Position numbers and translations under genes: made by a program | Notes under the pieces: model-generated | Told to the model about the DNA's origin: nothing | Databases searched by the model: none | The model's input: only the letters and a program-made list of their open reading frames with translations | Assembly (NCBI GenBank): GCA_035236585.1 | Contig: CP141138.1 | Coordinates: 22,951,437-23,015,436, forward strand | Origin: Warburgia ugandensis | Lineage: Eukaryota; Streptophyta; Magnoliopsida; Canellales; Canellaceae | Reading direction: 5' to 3' | DNA length: 64,000 nucleotides | In this document: one piece after another, positions 47,978-62,958 of the stretch | How the letters are laid out: each line of letters begins with the position of its first letter | Position numbering within the stretch: the first letter of the stretch is position 1

Positions 47978-50900
47978 TTGTAAACCTCAATCCCTGAGGC
48001 CACAATTTAACATAATCAAATAATAACGATTGGTTCAAGCAAAGCCTATGAGGTTTTTTCATTTTTTCATATATTGTAGTGGAAGTGTCAAAAGAGCTAA
48101 ATGCTATTGTCCTGTGTAATTCACAATTTAGATAATAGAATTTTTAACTAATTAATTCTACCAAAATTTTGTTGGAGTCTCCCTTATTTTTCAAACTTAC
48201 ACATTTAATGCATGTGATGCAATTCACCTAATAGACAATATAATAAATGTCTATAGGAGACTTAGTCTCCACACATTTCACCATAATAAATTACTAAAAC
48301 TCCTACTTGCGAACTTGAAATTTTACTTGAATCTCATAAATCCATCATCAGCATAAAAACATAGAGAATGTTAGAAATATATGCATAGGTGACTCATTAG
48401 ATCATACAGTACAACTTATGTTTTGTACCACCCATACATATACAACACATGATATGATAGTATCAGATACTCAAGCTTCATTCATTTCCACTAAGAGCCT
48501 TCCCTTTATCAAATTGACTAGTACCTAAACAATAATAAGGTGTGGTGCAAAGCCTGGTAAGGAAAAAGAACTAAACCCATGCATATCCTACCATTATTAT
48601 TGAGCTTAGCTCAACTGCACATTCATATCAACCAGGAAACACTAATTTTCATTTTTAACTGGTAATCAATAAAGTAATAAGCAAGTATTATCAGATATCA
48701 CATTCTGGCATCAGAATAGAAATACAGTTTATTCCAAATTCAAACTGTAAAGCAGTAATCATAGCATGCGATGAACCCATCCAATATCAACTCCCTATTC
48801 ATGTCCAACCATAGGACATTTATTTCCATTTCAACAAATAAGTAATGAGGTTATGAACATGTAATATTGTGTATAAATATGGGCATCCAACCAAAATTAT
48901 AGTTTATTTCAAATTCAAACTGTAGGACCATAAGCATAGCATTTAGATAAAATCACACTGGAATGTATTTCATTTTATTATTTCCTCTGAGAAAAGAAAC
49001 AAGTATGACATCATCACACTGATCAAGTAGTCATCTCTCTCAAGGTTTACCATCTTGGGTGGCTCACTATGAGTATCATATAGAAGGAAACCAGACCCTA
49101 AGGATTTACCACCTTGGGCAGCTCCATCATGATTTCAATAAACCAGGCAGCCCATTCCCTCAAAGTTTACCAACTTGGGCCACTCCAATGTCTAGTTCCC
49201 TTAAGATTTATCATCTTGGGTGGTCTGCCATAGTCACAATCAACCAAATAGCACATTCCCTCTAGGTTTACCCTCTTGAGAGAATTAAAGTTGGACAACT
49301 CATCCCTTAGGATTTACCATCTTATGTGGCTCACCATGATCCCAAAAGACCAGGCAGCCCTTTATCTTAAGGCTTACCATCTTGGGAGGCTCAATACCAA
49401 ATAGTTTATCCCTCAAGGTTTACCATCTTGGGGCTCCACCGTGATTTCAAAGAACAAGGTACCCCTTTCCCTTTGGGTTTACTATCCTAGGAGGCTCAAT
49501 AACTAGCAATCCTTTTCTCAGGGTTTACCATCTTAAGCGGCTGTACCTTAGTTGTAATCAACTAGCTAGACCTTTCCCTCAGGGTTTACTGTCTTAGCAG
49601 GCACCATCATAGTCTACTGGGCAACCCTTAGGGCTTACTATCTTGGGATTGACCATTTTATCACAATTAACATCATCATAACAGTTAAGCACGGTTAATC
49701 AAAATATGACTTGACGACTTCAACAAGCAATTCCAATTCATATTATCCACTCTATCAATATAATAATCTATATGTTCTACACATCCATAGTGTTAATTAC
49801 AGGTAAATATTAACAAGAATTTAAGGATAAAAAAGGGTTTAGGGTTTTTACATGAGTTCTAAGTATAACTCACAAATCACTTATCAATACCATCCAGATC
49901 GCATTTAAAACATGTGTTAATGATACAAGTTCAAAGGAAAATTTAGAATTTTTTGCAATTTACTATAATTACTTCAAGATCTCTACTGTAATGCCATTGA
50001 TCTAACATTTGACATCTAGATTGATGATCAGGACACCAATTGGTTGCTATTTACTTAGATCAGCACCATTGGTCTTAAATTGACAGTTCAAATCGAGTGC
50101 GTATCTCTAGAGGTTTTAATTTCCATCATTAAAGATAAGTTATTTAAAAATTTGATGATTTTAATCATAATCCATGGTCTGATCACAATTTCTAACCATA
50201 GATCATCACTGATTGAGTTTTGAACAGTCAAATCTTACCTTCGATCAAATTATCCCATATTTGCTCAGTCATCATTTTTTTTTTTTACATTTTAGTATTG
50301 ATATACTATTCAAGTCACAAATTGCATAGGTCTACCTTTCAATCATGTTTTTAAAGGTCAGATGCAAAGATTTAGATTTTTCCTACTCTCTATCAATTTT
50401 TTCAATCAAAATTTCAAAGATCAATTGATTCCTGATCAATGATACATCTTTACGGATGAAAAGATCAAGTAAGAATTAAACAAATCCCAAAATTTTAATT
50501 TTTAAGGACTCGCCAAAAAAGTTTCCATCAACGAAGAGGGTGATCAGATGCTGGTCATTGACAACAACATACATAGCATGAAAACTTCATTGAATTGTAC
50601 ACATTTGGTCGAAATTTTGTGTATTTGAGTCCTTATCTAGTTTTTCTTTGCAATTTCTACTAAAATCTTGGGTTTTTGGCTAGATTTTATCCAACTTTAT
50701 TAAGTCACCATTTTTACTATTTTCTAAAATTTTGGAGTAGTTACTTTATGAATTTCCATGTAACTAGAAGCATTACACTTGTTGTCATGTAAGGAACACA
50801 ATGAACGGTTCGGATCATTGATCAAATGCCATTCCATTGAATTCTTTTTTTAAAAGTAGACTTCCTTAGTAGGTTTCTTTCAATCAGTGGTGACTATGAT

Positions 50901-51505
50901 TAGTCACCCGTGGGGGAGGAACAAAGGGGAAGGAAAAAGGGAGAATAGCGAGAGGGAAAAGGAGCATGAAAGGGTGGATTACCTATCATCCGGTCAGTCG
51001 GTTCTATGTAGGAGGTGCTATGGTCAGGTCTTATTGCAGGCAAAATCATAGCATCAATCAGTAATCCGTGAGGAGGAGAAGAGGAAGAGAGACAGTAAGA
51101 GGTAAGAACAGTCTAGAAAAGAATGTAATGGCCAGATGTGAAACAATCTGAGGGCATCTGAGAGGAAGCCTCTTCAAGTTTGAAAACCTAGGTTTTTCCC
51201 TTGTTTCTAGTCTCCTACACGTAGGAGGGAGCTAAGTCCACGTGGTGAGTCTGACTCCCACGCATCGACTCATTTCCCTAATTCACTATGTTAGAATAGT
51301 CAACACAGGGGTGCCATTATCAACTTAGACCCCCTTTTTCATATGCAAAACTTTTGAATTTTTGGGTCCTAGTCTTCATTTCAAATGTTCTTAATGTCGT
51401 TGGAAATCTCTCATTGAGCACATACCAATAATCAACCTTTCATCATCAAATTTCAATGTTTTTAATTTATATTTGAATTTCATCATCAAATTTCAATGTT
51501 TTTAA
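47978..51505 (-). repeat. Tekay-like LTR, middle copy shared by both elements
   Basis: Plus-strand start TGTAAACCTCAATCC, aligned with 40353 and 55614. It serves as the 5' LTR of the left element and lies where the 3' LTR of the right element should be. Its right border with the next internal region is not a clean LTR end, so 51505 is approximate. It contains the shared block (reverse of 51390-51404). Confidence 0.85.
49035..49640 (-). repeat. Minisatellite in the middle Tekay-like LTR
   Basis: The same array as 41400-41990, with about a dozen GGTTTACCATCTTGGG-like words in the same order and similar spacing. Confidence 0.88.
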
Positions 51506-54500
51506 GAACGTGTGATCTCCTATCTCAAACTCCAACGGTCTTCTCCTCCACTTAGTAGAGCTCTTAGTTCTACTTTGAGTTGTCAACAACCATTATCTGA
51601 TTTGCTTCAACTTTCTGTAGTCTCTATAACTAACTCAAGGCCTAACAATGATATCTCTCCAACCTCTGCCCAACAAATTGGGGATCGGCACAGTATACCA
51701 TACAATGCCTCAAATGGTGCCATCCCAATACCGAACTGAAAACTATTATTGTATGAGAATTCCATGAATGGTAGATGTTTGGCACACTTCTCTTAAAAGT
51801 CTAATGCATAAGCTCTTAACATATCTTTGAGCACTTGAATCACTCTCTCAAACTGTCCATTTATCTCTAGATGAAATACAGAGCTAAAAGTCAACCTTGT
51901 ACCCATTACTTCCTATGAACCCTTCGAGAATTGGAAAATAAACCTCGAATCTCTCTATCTGACACAATGAATGCAAGTACCCCATGTAATCTTACAATCT
52001 CATGTACGTGTAGTCAACTCAATGTCTCAAGTGAATCAGTAACCTTCACTAGCAGGAAGTGCACTTACTAGGTCAATCTATCAACAATCATCCATATGTT
52101 GTTCCAACCATGCCAACTATACGAAAGACCTACCACAAAATCCATGGTAATGTGCTCCCACTTCCATTCTGCAATTGGTAAAGGTTGTAGTAATCTCATA
52201 AGTTTCTAATGTTCTGCTTTAACCTGCTGATATGTTAAATATTAAGCAACAAACTCAGCAATGTCCTTCTTCATGCCTTTCAACCAAAAGTGTCTCTTGA
52301 GATCGTGATACATCTTTGTGCTACCAGGATGTATCAAAAATTTTAACCAATGTGCCTCATTCAACAATTCTTTCCTAACCTCATCAACTGGTGGTACCAA
52401 AAGTCTACTTAAATACCATAACCCACCAAAAGAGTCCATGGTCCAATGCTCGATACTCTTACCATTTTCTAGTCGAGCTCTGATACTCTTAGCCTCATCA
52501 TCATCTATTTAAGCCTGCAAGATACAAGGTTGGGCAATCATTTGACATAAAAATGCACAACTTTCAGATGAGCCATCGTGCAAGTCATACTCAATCAATG
52601 ACTCACGTGCCTTCCATTTGAAACCTTAAAGTCCTAGCATCAAACCTCCAAACTTTCTACTCAGTGCATCCTGGGTGATTCTGAAGTGTAAAATCAAAGT
52701 TCTCCAAGTATTCAACTAGTTTAATCTACATCAAATTTAAATGTTTTTGAGTAAGGATGTACTTCAAACTTTTGTGGTCAGTGAAAACATCAAACCTTTC
52801 ACCATACAAATAATTCTTCAAGAGTTTCAATGCAAACGCCACTATTGCTAGCTCTAATTCATGAGAGGGGTATTTCTTCTCATTTGGGTTCATCTGACAA
52901 CAACTATATGCCACTACTCTTCCTTCTTTCATCTAGACATATCCCAGTCCTACATGTGAGGCATCACAATACACAACAAAAACCACACCTTGCTTAGGAA
53001 TGATAAGCACAGGTGTCGATGTCAATCGTCTCTTTAGGTCTTAAAATGAGTGCTCACATGAATCTTGACATTCAAATACCACACCCTTTTTTATAAGCCT
53101 TGTCAAGGATGATGTAATGTGAGAGAAGTCCTTCACAAACCTCCTATAATAACTTACCAACCCAAGGAAACTCTTGATCTTGGTTATGTTCCTTGATCTT
53201 TCCCAACTCATCATAGCTTCAATCTTTGATGAGTTGACTGAAATCCCATCACTAGAAATTACATGCCCAAGGAAATTTACCTTGGTTTCCCGAAACTCAC
53301 ACTTGCTAAGTTTCACATACAACTATTGTTCCCTCAACCAATGTAATGCAATAGACAAATGTTGTTCATGCTCCTCCTTAGACCTCGAGTATATCAATAC
53401 GTCATCTATTAACACAACAATGACTTGATCCGAAGTAGGGAGGAAGATTTATTCACTAGTCTCATAAATTCCGCTGGAGCATTTGTCAACCCAAAAGGCA
53501 TTACTACAAACTCGAAATGACCATATCGAGTCTCAAATGTAGTCTTAGTGATATCTTCATCCCTCACTCATAGCTAATGATTTCTAGATCCCAAGACAAT
53601 CTTGGAAAAAAAATGTAGATCCCTTAAGCTGATCAAATAAATCATCAATCATCAGCAATGGGTATTTGTTCTTGATCGTCGCCCTATTCAATTGCAGGTA
53701 GTCAATACATAACCTTAGTATGCCATCTTTCTTCCTTGCAAACGACACTAGAGCTCCCCATGGCAAAGTAATAGGGTGAATGAAACCCTTACCTTGCAAC
53801 TACGCCAATTGCACCTTTAGCTCTTGCAATTCAATCGACATCATTCAATGTGGAGCAATTGAAATTGGAGAAACACTAGGATAAAGCTCAATAGCAAAGT
53901 CGACTTCCTTCTTTGGAGGTAATCTTTACAATTCATCAGGAAAAACATCTATAAATTCATTTACTATTAGAATGGATTCAATATTTGGATCAACATCATC
54001 ATGACCCACCATGCTCACCATCCACCCACCATAGTCTTTCTGGAATTTGTAGCCAACATGGACTTATGGGCAACCATAATCCTCTATGGTGGAGAAATAA
54101 AAATGAACTCAAATAAGTAAGACAAAAGTAACCCTCTTTCGATTATAATCATTTATAATGCGATACTCAAAGAGGAAATCCATGCCCATGATTATAGCAT
54201 AAGGAGTAACATCCATCACCACCCAATCAAGTGTGACCCTATGACCATCCATGCTAATATCATATCCTTGACAAACTCTATTTGAGGTAATGCTCATCCC
54301 TATTGGAAACTCAACTTGCAATGTTGAGTCTAGTGGTTTGGTTTCTATGCTTAAGTCACGAACAGTTGAAGATGAAACAAAAGAATGTGTTGCACCAAAA
54401 TCAAACAACACTCTGACCCAAGTATGAAATAGTGGAAATGCACCTTCTATAACGATGCGATCAAGCTAGGTGTTTAACTGCATTAGTGCATAAACTATAC

Positions 54501-55613
54501 CCAATCCCTCTACTCAAAAGTAGGGGTAAACCTCTAACTGATGCATCTATCCTTTGTGCTAGTGGCCAACCCTAAGTATGTTGCCTGCTACTACTTTGTA
54601 CACTGCTCTGTATTGCTCTCAGCCTAGGACAATCTCTCTTGAAATGGCCTTCTAGCCACAACCAAAACAATTCTCACTAGCCATTTAAAGAGGTAAAGAA
54701 TGTGTTTGATTATTTTATGACTAAGGAGGACATCCTTCCCTCCTCTTGTCCTTGCTACTATGTGAGTGAGATTTCACAAAACTTCTCTTCCCGAACTCTA
54801 GTGCACTCATTTTCCTACCCTAAACTGCTCAATTATTTGGGTTCTATCTACGACTTCCGCATAATCTTCCAATTTGAAAGGTACAAACATATGTCAAATA
54901 GAATATCTTAGGCCATGAATGAAGTGGTAGGCCTTATCCTTAGTAGTGGGATCATCGATGGTGCATAATGTGACAACTGGTCAAACTTGGTAGCATACTA
55001 TCCTAGATAGGCCTCTTTGAAAAGTTACCAAGTCCACTCCTCATCAGCTCTAACAACCTTTACCACTCACCACTAGTAGATAGCCTCACCTGCGAAATGA
55101 AAAGTGGCCACCTGTACCTTCATATCTTTGTCGAATTTTGGTGCCTTGAAGATCCTTTGGAATTGCTTTAACAAATCCTCTACCTTAGTGGGATCTGACA
55201 TCTTATCGAACTTAAGCAGTCCCAACTTCCTGAACTCTCATAATACAAGCATTTCCCTGCTTATGCCCTCTCTGGAAGCTCGAGGGATTAGTGAAACCGA
55301 GGCTGAACTTCTGCTCCTCTACTAATGGCTTTAGCGATTGCCCAGGCCATCTGTCCTATAGTGTCCTGGACTCGATCACGTGCACACAACATTGATTCTC
55401 CAAAACTCAAGCCATCACTCCTAATCTCAACCATGACTCTCCCTTTCAAAAATATCAAACAATTAGGGTTAGTCACTTTTCGTACAAGCTGATAGTAATA
55501 AAAAATCAACAAAAGTAATTCAGAAGATACCAAGAATATACATTTTCTCTATCATAGGCAATTATAAAACAAGTTCTTCCTAAGTTACCTACCTCCTCGC
55601 TCTAATACTAAGC
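51506..55613 (-). mobile_element. Internal region of the right Tekay-like element
   Basis: Second fossil coding region, minus strand. Parts: integrase (about 51510-52440; H-C zinc-binding N-terminus within 52242-52439, KRHFWLKGMKKDIAEFV), RNase H (about 52690-53000; PNEKKYPSHELELAIVAFAL and FTDHKSLKYI), RT (about 53041-53800; [20 protein letters not shown] and KLSKCEFRETKVNFLGHVIS), protease (54109-54411; LFDFGATHSFVSS, IIMGMDFLFEYR), a CCHC zinc knuckle region (about 54620-54680) and gag (about 54690-55460; DLLKQFQRIFKAPKFDKDM). The gag part is better kept than in the left copy. Primer site at 55600-55612. Broken at many points. Confidence 0.88.
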
Positions 55614-56689
55614 TGTAGCAACCCCAATTCCAGAGGCCACAATTTAACGTAATCAAACAATAATGATTGGTTCAAATGAAGCCTACGTGGCTTCTTCTTC
55701 TTTTTCATATATTGCAATGGAATTATCGAAAGAGCTAAATGCACTTGTCCTATGCAAGTCACAGTTTAGATAATAGAATTTTTAACTACTTAATTCTACA
55801 AAAATTTCAACAGAGTCTCCTTTATTTTTTGAACTTGCGTGTTTAATGAATGCAATGTGATTCACCTAAAAGATAATATAATGATTCTAAAATGTCTATA
55901 CAAGACTCAGTTTCCACGTAATTCACCATAGTAAATTACTAAAACTCCTGCATGCTAACTTGATGTTTTAATTGAATCTCATACATACATCATCAACATA
56001 AAAACATACAGAATGTTAGAAATATATGCATAGGTTACTCATCAAACCATACAATATAGCTTTTGTTTTATACCACCAATACATATACAACACATAATAT
56101 GATATCATCAGCTACTCAGGCTTCATTCATTTCCATCAAGAGCCTTCCCTTTATCAACTTCAATGATACCTGAAAAATAATAAGGTGAGTTATGGAGCCC
56201 AGTAAGGAAAAAGAACTAAACATATGTATATAGTACCAGTCTTGTTGAGTTTAGCTCAACCACACATTCATATCCAACCATGGAACATTCATTTACATTT
56301 TTAACTAGTAATTAATAAAGTAACTAGCATATATTATCAGATATAACATTTTGGTATCATAATAGAAATACAGTTTATTCCAAATTCAAACTATAAAGCA
56401 ATAATCATAGCATGGGAATGAACCATGCAATATCAACTCCCCATTTATGTCCAACCATAAGCATTCATTTCCATTTCAACAAATAAGTAACGACATTATG
56501 AAAATGTAATATTGTGTATAACATACGGGCATCTTACCAAAATTATAGTTTAATTCAAATTCAAACTATAGGCACATAAGTATAGCATTCAAATAAACTG
56601 TACAGGAATGTATATCATTTGATTATTTCCTCTACAATAATAAACAAGTATGACATCGTCACACTAATCAAGTAGTCATCTCCCTCAAG

Positions 56690-59020
56690 GTTTATTATCT
56701 TGAGCGGTCCACTATGAGTATCATGTAGAAGGCAACCAAACCCTCTGAATTTACCATCCTGGGCAACTCCAATGTCAAGTTCTTATAGGATTTACCATCT
56801 TAGGTTGGTATGCCATAATTGTTGATATTTTCAGCAAGTGCACGGGCTATTGTAGTATAGCTATGCAAATACGGGTCGATCCCACAGGGACTCGCTTTAA
56901 GTGGAGTTTTGAATAAAATTTAATTATTTAAAACTTAAAGAAAAATAATAAAACTAACTTAACTATTCAGATTTATTCAAATGATGCACTTTACATAACT
57001 TTCAATTCAAGAAAACATAAAATAAAATAAATCAAACATCCCTGAATTACACTGTCCGCGAATAGCATTGTCCCTGGATAACACTATTAAAAGATAGATA
57101 AAATAAAGCTTAAATGGAACAGGGATACAAATGTAAATAAACAGAGGATACATATGTAATTAAATAGGGGACACAAATGTAATTAATTGAAATGAACAGA
57201 ATTGTCATTGCATTTAAACATGGAGGGCAAAAACAAGATTTGATTAAAAATCTGGTTTTTAACAAAAACTAGGAAAAACCCAACGAAGGAGAAGACCGGT
57301 GAATCAAGGAGATGGATTCGGAGGAGGGAGAAGAGGGCAGCGACCCGGGAGGAAACCCAGTTTGGGTTTCCTTCTCCGTGACGTCCGAAAGCGAGAAACC
57401 CGCCAGATGACACAGAGATGTCGTAGAAGATTAGAAAGCCTTCTGGATTGGGGCTACTGGAGAAGAAGTTCTGTGATGCCAAAGCAGATGAATAACCCGA
57501 AGATGGTGTTGTGCGGTCAAGCTGGAATACCCTAGTCTTGCTCCTGGCAGATGATCTACGTCTCTGGGCATAGTTCACTTTCTGGGTTCGTGCCTATGCT
57601 GGTCAAGTGGAAAGCTGGAAGCCGAGTTTGGTTCAAGGCTGGCCGATGGTGATTTGGGTGTCGCCTGGATGAGATGCGTCTGGCCGAACCAGTGGTGTGT
57701 GTCGGTTGAATAGCACAAAGCCGGGTACTCTAAGGAGAATTCGGGTTCTGATAGGTTCATGCAGATGCATCCTCCACTGCGATAGAGGATGCTGGACCCA
57801 ACTAGAGGGAGCTTGGTCGATGATGGCTGGACTAGCTGAGTGTAGAAAAAGGAAGATCTAAGGGAAACGACACCTTGGTGCGTGGAGGAGATATGGAAAG
57901 AGAGGTGACCAGTTTGGGTAGTGGAGAGAAAATGGTGCGCGGTGGAAAAAGATGGGAATTGAGAGAAGAAGATCAGGAGTACATGGGAAAGGCTGGGGTG
58001 TTGAGATCTGGGAGAGGTATGGAAGTAGGGGCTAAACACAGTTCTGGGCAGTGCGATCAACAGAAACAAAACAAAGAGGGGTGCGATGACTGATGGGTTG
58101 ATGATTTGCATTCTGGGGGTAAATGTGGACTGTAGAGGGTAAAGAGGAAGAGTAGAAGAAGGGTGGTGCTTGAAAAAAAAAAAAAAAAAAAGAGGCAAGT
58201 GGAAAGAATGAGAAAGTGGAACAAAGTGAAAAACAATTACAAGGAAAGCTAAGACAACTAAAAAACTCCCCCTCACTCCATACGGCTCCCCCCTTTATAA
58301 TTTTTTTCTTCCTTATTTTTCTCCAACAAACTCCTCTTATCCCCATCTAGGACTCTTCCTCTTCTAATTCAATTAGGATTCTTCCTCTTCTAATTCAATT
58401 AAGATTCTTCCTCTTGATCTCTACTTGATCTGCACCGTTGAAATTAGATCCACTCCATCCATCCATCCTTTAGTTGATCTGCAAAATAAAAGACTAAATT
58501 AGAATCATCAAAACCGTACATTAATCATCTAATAATCATATAACCATTGATTTTTGAGAAAATTAAGGTTTGGATGGTCAATCAAGCTACATTTTGCAAT
58601 TTGGATGGTTAAATGATCTAATTGAATGCTAAACTAGGGGTCATGTAGCCAAAAATGAACACTTAACAATAGTCGCAATCAACCAAGCAACCCTTTCCCT
58701 CAGGGTTTACCCTCTTAGGAGAATCAAAGTCTGACAACTCATCCCTCAAGATTTACAATCTTTGGTGGCTCAACATGATCCCAAAAGACCAGGCAGCCCT
58801 TTCCCTCAAGGTTTACTATCTTGGGAGCCTCAATACCTAACAACTCATCCCTTAGGGTTTACCATCTTGGGTAGCTCCACTGTGATTCTCAAGAACCAAG
58901 TAGCCTCTTCCCTCGGGGTTTACTATCTTGGGCAGCTACACTTTAGTTACAATCAACCAGGTAGCCCTTTCCCTCAGGGTTTGCTAAGATCATAGTCTAC
59001 CAAGCAGCCCTCATGACTTA
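56690..59020 (-). repeat. Minisatellite in the right Tekay-like LTR, split by a solo LTR
   Basis: The same GGTTTACCATCTTGGG-type array as in the other two LTRs, in two parts, 56690-56815 and 58690-59020, on either side of the solo LTR at 56820. Confidence 0.85.
56820..58668 (-). mobile_element. TAT-like solo LTR nested in the right Tekay-like LTR
   Basis: 1849 bp. On the minus strand it runs TGTTAAGTGTTCATTTTTGG...AAAATATCAACA, with the TAT-type end block at 56868-56895 (reversed). Flanks ataat (56815-56819) and atagt (58669-58673) form a 5-bp duplication with one mismatch. The uninterrupted site GCCATAGTCACAATC is seen at 49227 in the middle LTR. A TATA-like box lies near 58294-58300. The 233- and 131-codon frames within it are pyrimidine-rich leader, not genes. 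Confidence 0.9.
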
Positions 59021-61233
59021 CTATCTTGGGATTGATCATTTTATCACAATTAACATCGTCATAATAGTTAAGCATGGTTGATCAGAATATCACTTAACAA
59101 CTTCAAGAAGTAATTACAATTCATATTATCCATTTAATCAATATAATGATCTATATGTTCTACACATCCATAATATTAATTATAAGTGAACAGATTAAGA
59201 AGAATTTAAGGATAAATAAGGGTTTAGGGTCCTTACCTGAGTTCTAAGTACAACTCACCCATCAATTATAAATACCGTCCAAACTGCATTCAAAACTTGT
59301 GTTAATAATATAAGTTCTAAGTAAATTTTAGAATTCTTGGTAATTTACTATAATTACTTCAAGATCTCTATTTGTAATGTCATTGATCAAACCTCTAACA
59401 TCTAGATTGACGATCAGGACACCAATTTGTCATTATCAACATAGATCAGCACCATTGGCCTTAAATCAACAGTCCAGATCAAGCGTGCATCTCTAAAGGT
59501 TTCAATTACCATCATTACAGGCAAGTTATTCATCAATTCAATGATTTTAATCATAATCCATGGTTTGATCACTATTCCTAACCTTCAATTATCTCCTATC
59601 TAATTTTGAACGATCAGATCAGGCCTTAGATGAAATTATCCCACATTTTCTCAGTCATCATTTTTTTTCACATTTTAGTATTAATATGTAATTAGAGTCA
59701 CAAAATGCATACAAATGGCTTTCGATCATGTTTTTAACTATCAGATGCAAAGATCTAGGTTTTCCCCATGCTCTATCAATTTTCCCAATAAAAAAATTTT
59801 AGGATCAATTGATTCCTAATTGATGATCCATTAGGTAAGAATTATTCAAATCCCAGAAGGCGACTAGAAAAGATTGACGATCCATCTTTAGGGTCTTGTC
59901 ACAAAAAGTCGTCGTCAACGGAGAAGGTGACTAGATTTTTGTTGTCGGTGGCGATGTACATAACATTAAAACTACACCAAATAGTATAGATTTGGTTGAA
60001 ATTTCATGAATTTGAGTCCTATTTAGTTTTTCTTTGAACTTTCTGAGATTCTTGGGATTTCTGTTGGATTTTATTTAACTTTTTAAAGTCATTAGTTTTA
60101 CTATGTTTCTTAAATTTTTGCATCATTACTTAAATGATTTTTATGAAACCAAAGCTGTTTTACTCATAATTTGTGATGACCCGGGTTTTCAAATGAAATT
60201 TTAAATACAAACTAATTTATAATGCATGATATATCCATTTTGAAATAATTTTGGTAAAATAGTGCAATGCAGCAAAAAATATTTTCTTTCAAATTCACTT
60301 TGAAAAACCCTAAGTGTCATTTTTCTTTTATCAAAAACAAGGATTCTCGGTGAAATGAGTGCTCATTTCTACCAAAAATCCGACAGAGTTTCCTCTGTTT
60401 TTTGAACATATGACATTTAATGCATGTCATTGCGAAGTACCTGATAACCTTGTTGATAATTTTAAAATATAAATGGAGACTCTGTCTCCTTTTCATACAT
60501 CTAACAAAACAAAATAGTTTACCTCAACATAACACACCAGAACCTCCACAGCACAACCTAGTCACATAAGTCTTGCAAATTCCCATAATTACATACAGTG
60601 CAGTCCCTTTTTCATTTCTAATACAACAACTTAAATTCAAAGACCAATTCTTACCTGTCCTCTTTCCAAGCTTCTGTTGGCGTGCTCCTGTCAATAAGCA
60701 GCTCCTATTCCTTGGGAGTCCTTTGTTCTGCTATACTGTCAACATGCCAAACCTGCTACTATTCTTTGTATCTGAGGCATTGCATACCAAAGCAATGCCT
60801 CAGCAAGCAATCGCTTGTGTAGGTGGAATAAGACGCAATGTTTTATGTAAACAGAATTCATGATAATTATATATAAATCAATTTAGCCATGCTGAATCAT
60901 GCAAACAACAATTCAGCTATCATTTAACTTGAAATCATTTAACATTTATCAAAATCATGAATCCATGCCAAAATAGAAGGAATACCAATGCATTAGTACG
61001 AAACACGTTCTTTGTAAAGCAAAGTATGCAATCACATGTCAAACTTACAAATCATTTACATTTCTTACATTTCCTTATACCAGTCTTCGCTCTTACGAGC
61101 CATTTCACATATCAAATACCAATGCGTTGTTGTGTGTATCAAGTACACCACAAACAATATTATCCTCTTTGGCGTAGTGAGTCAGCGCAATGAGTTAAAC
61201 CCAAAGACACACCTCAAGGCTTTACTTCTGAGA

Positions 61234-61440
61234 GACCGGTAGCTCATCCAGCCCGAAGGCTCGCCCACATCATAATGACTCTGTGGCCCACCCACATCAT
61301 AACGACCTCTCAAAATGTGTCAAACTCCCCAAACAAAGGGGCTAAATCCCAAGGACCGGTAGCTCGTTCAGCTAGAAGGCTCGCCCACATCATAACGACT
61401 CCATGGCCTGCCCACATCATAACGACCCCTCTCGCTCATA
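61234..61440 (-). repeat. 120-bp tandem duplication with GCCCACATCATAACGAC words
   Basis: GACCGGTAGCTC starts at 61234 and again at 61354. Each copy also contains two CCCACATCATAACGAC words about 30 bp apart, so the repeat is nested. The second copy is shorter. Confidence 0.88.
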
Positions 61441-62844
61441 TGAGCCATTTCACAATTTTCTAGTATTAGTCTTACATTTCTCTCACATGGTTCACAATAA
61501 TGCATAGTTTAATCATAATTCAAATTCAGCATGCACATTCATTTTATCTTTTGTATAAACCGAAAAGATTCATTTCAATGCTTGAAATTCATATACACAT
61601 GCATATATAGCAAAAATCATAGCAATCTTAATTGCACCTACCTCAATTGGAGATCTTCTAATTCACTTACGCGAGTACTTCATTCAGTTCGTGTATGCGC
61701 TCCCTATCAAGCACCTCTGTAACAATACAAACACATGTTCAGTTAAACAATTCTAGGACTTCTCCTAACTTCCCTAACACTATTTAGCATAAGGCAAAGT
61801 GACAATGTTCATTACTGTGCAAAGGCGTTTCATTAGCTAATGGTTGATAGCTAATTTAATAACAAACAATTATTGGATTTCCAATCCATGCCATTGGCCC
61901 TACATTGGCTATTCACTACTCTTCTTAAGTGACTGCAAGTAACTATCACTATTCAATGGTCTTAACCCTTGATTCCTATCCATATCAACTCTTGGTTTGG
62001 AGCTGGGTGTTATTTCCCATGTTATAATCTTCAATACAACCTATAATTGTATTCTTAAATCAGACTGATATAATGAACATCATAAACAGATCATATCACT
62101 CAATTTCTTTCTATTAGTTTATCCAAATTCCATACTTTATATCATATCTAAGCTAATTCACGGTTCAGGAATCCACCTGTGACCTCTAATCATTTATCTG
62201 ACATCACAAGGTGTCTGTTTGAATAGTAATAGATCGGATAACCTAGATCATCCAATCTATTTCACTTTCATATGATTCTAGTCATCCTATCATTTTTTAT
62301 GACAAGGAACTCATCTGTGGTATCTAATCGTCGATTAGACATCACGAAGTTACTATGTAAACAGTACCTGATCGGACGACTGAGATTGTCCGATTGGTTT
62401 TCAGCCTAGATCTTTTCTTTTTTTTTATGATCCAAGCTACATCATGCCCTAAATTACTTATTCCTAAGATTTAATTTAAAAATGGATGGTTAGATTATCC
62501 ACAAAACTTAGATCTAGCATGAATGGTGCAGATTTAGCTAAAATCTCAAAATCAAGAATAGGGTTTTTGTGGATCTTACCTTCTAGATGCATTTTCGTGC
62601 ATTTTCCACCATTGGATGGGCTGGATTGGTTCAGATCAATCGTGAAACCTCCAATCTTAGCCATGTGATGTTCCCCTCTTCAATCGATAGTCAAGATCAC
62701 ATTGGATCCCCCAATAACCTTGGGGGTTTTGTTCAGGTCAACGTGTTGAACAAAATGACTGGTCGGATCATCAATCCGAGCCGGCTTCTTCTCCAATGAC
62801 GGCCTAAAACTTCGGCGCCCCAGGAAAACACTTGTTTTCCCACA

Positions 62845-62958
<114 letters not shown>

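Noticed and set aside
57575-58276. 233-codon minus-strand open frame (Phe/His/Ser/Leu-rich)
   Set aside because: It lies entirely inside a TAT-like solo LTR, in the pyrimidine-rich leader. Frames of similar kind appear in every related LTR in different phases.
60573-61463. Cluster of 62-96-codon plus-strand frames
   Set aside because: All lie within the solo LTR 60172-63306, partly in its 120-bp repeat, and show no domain.
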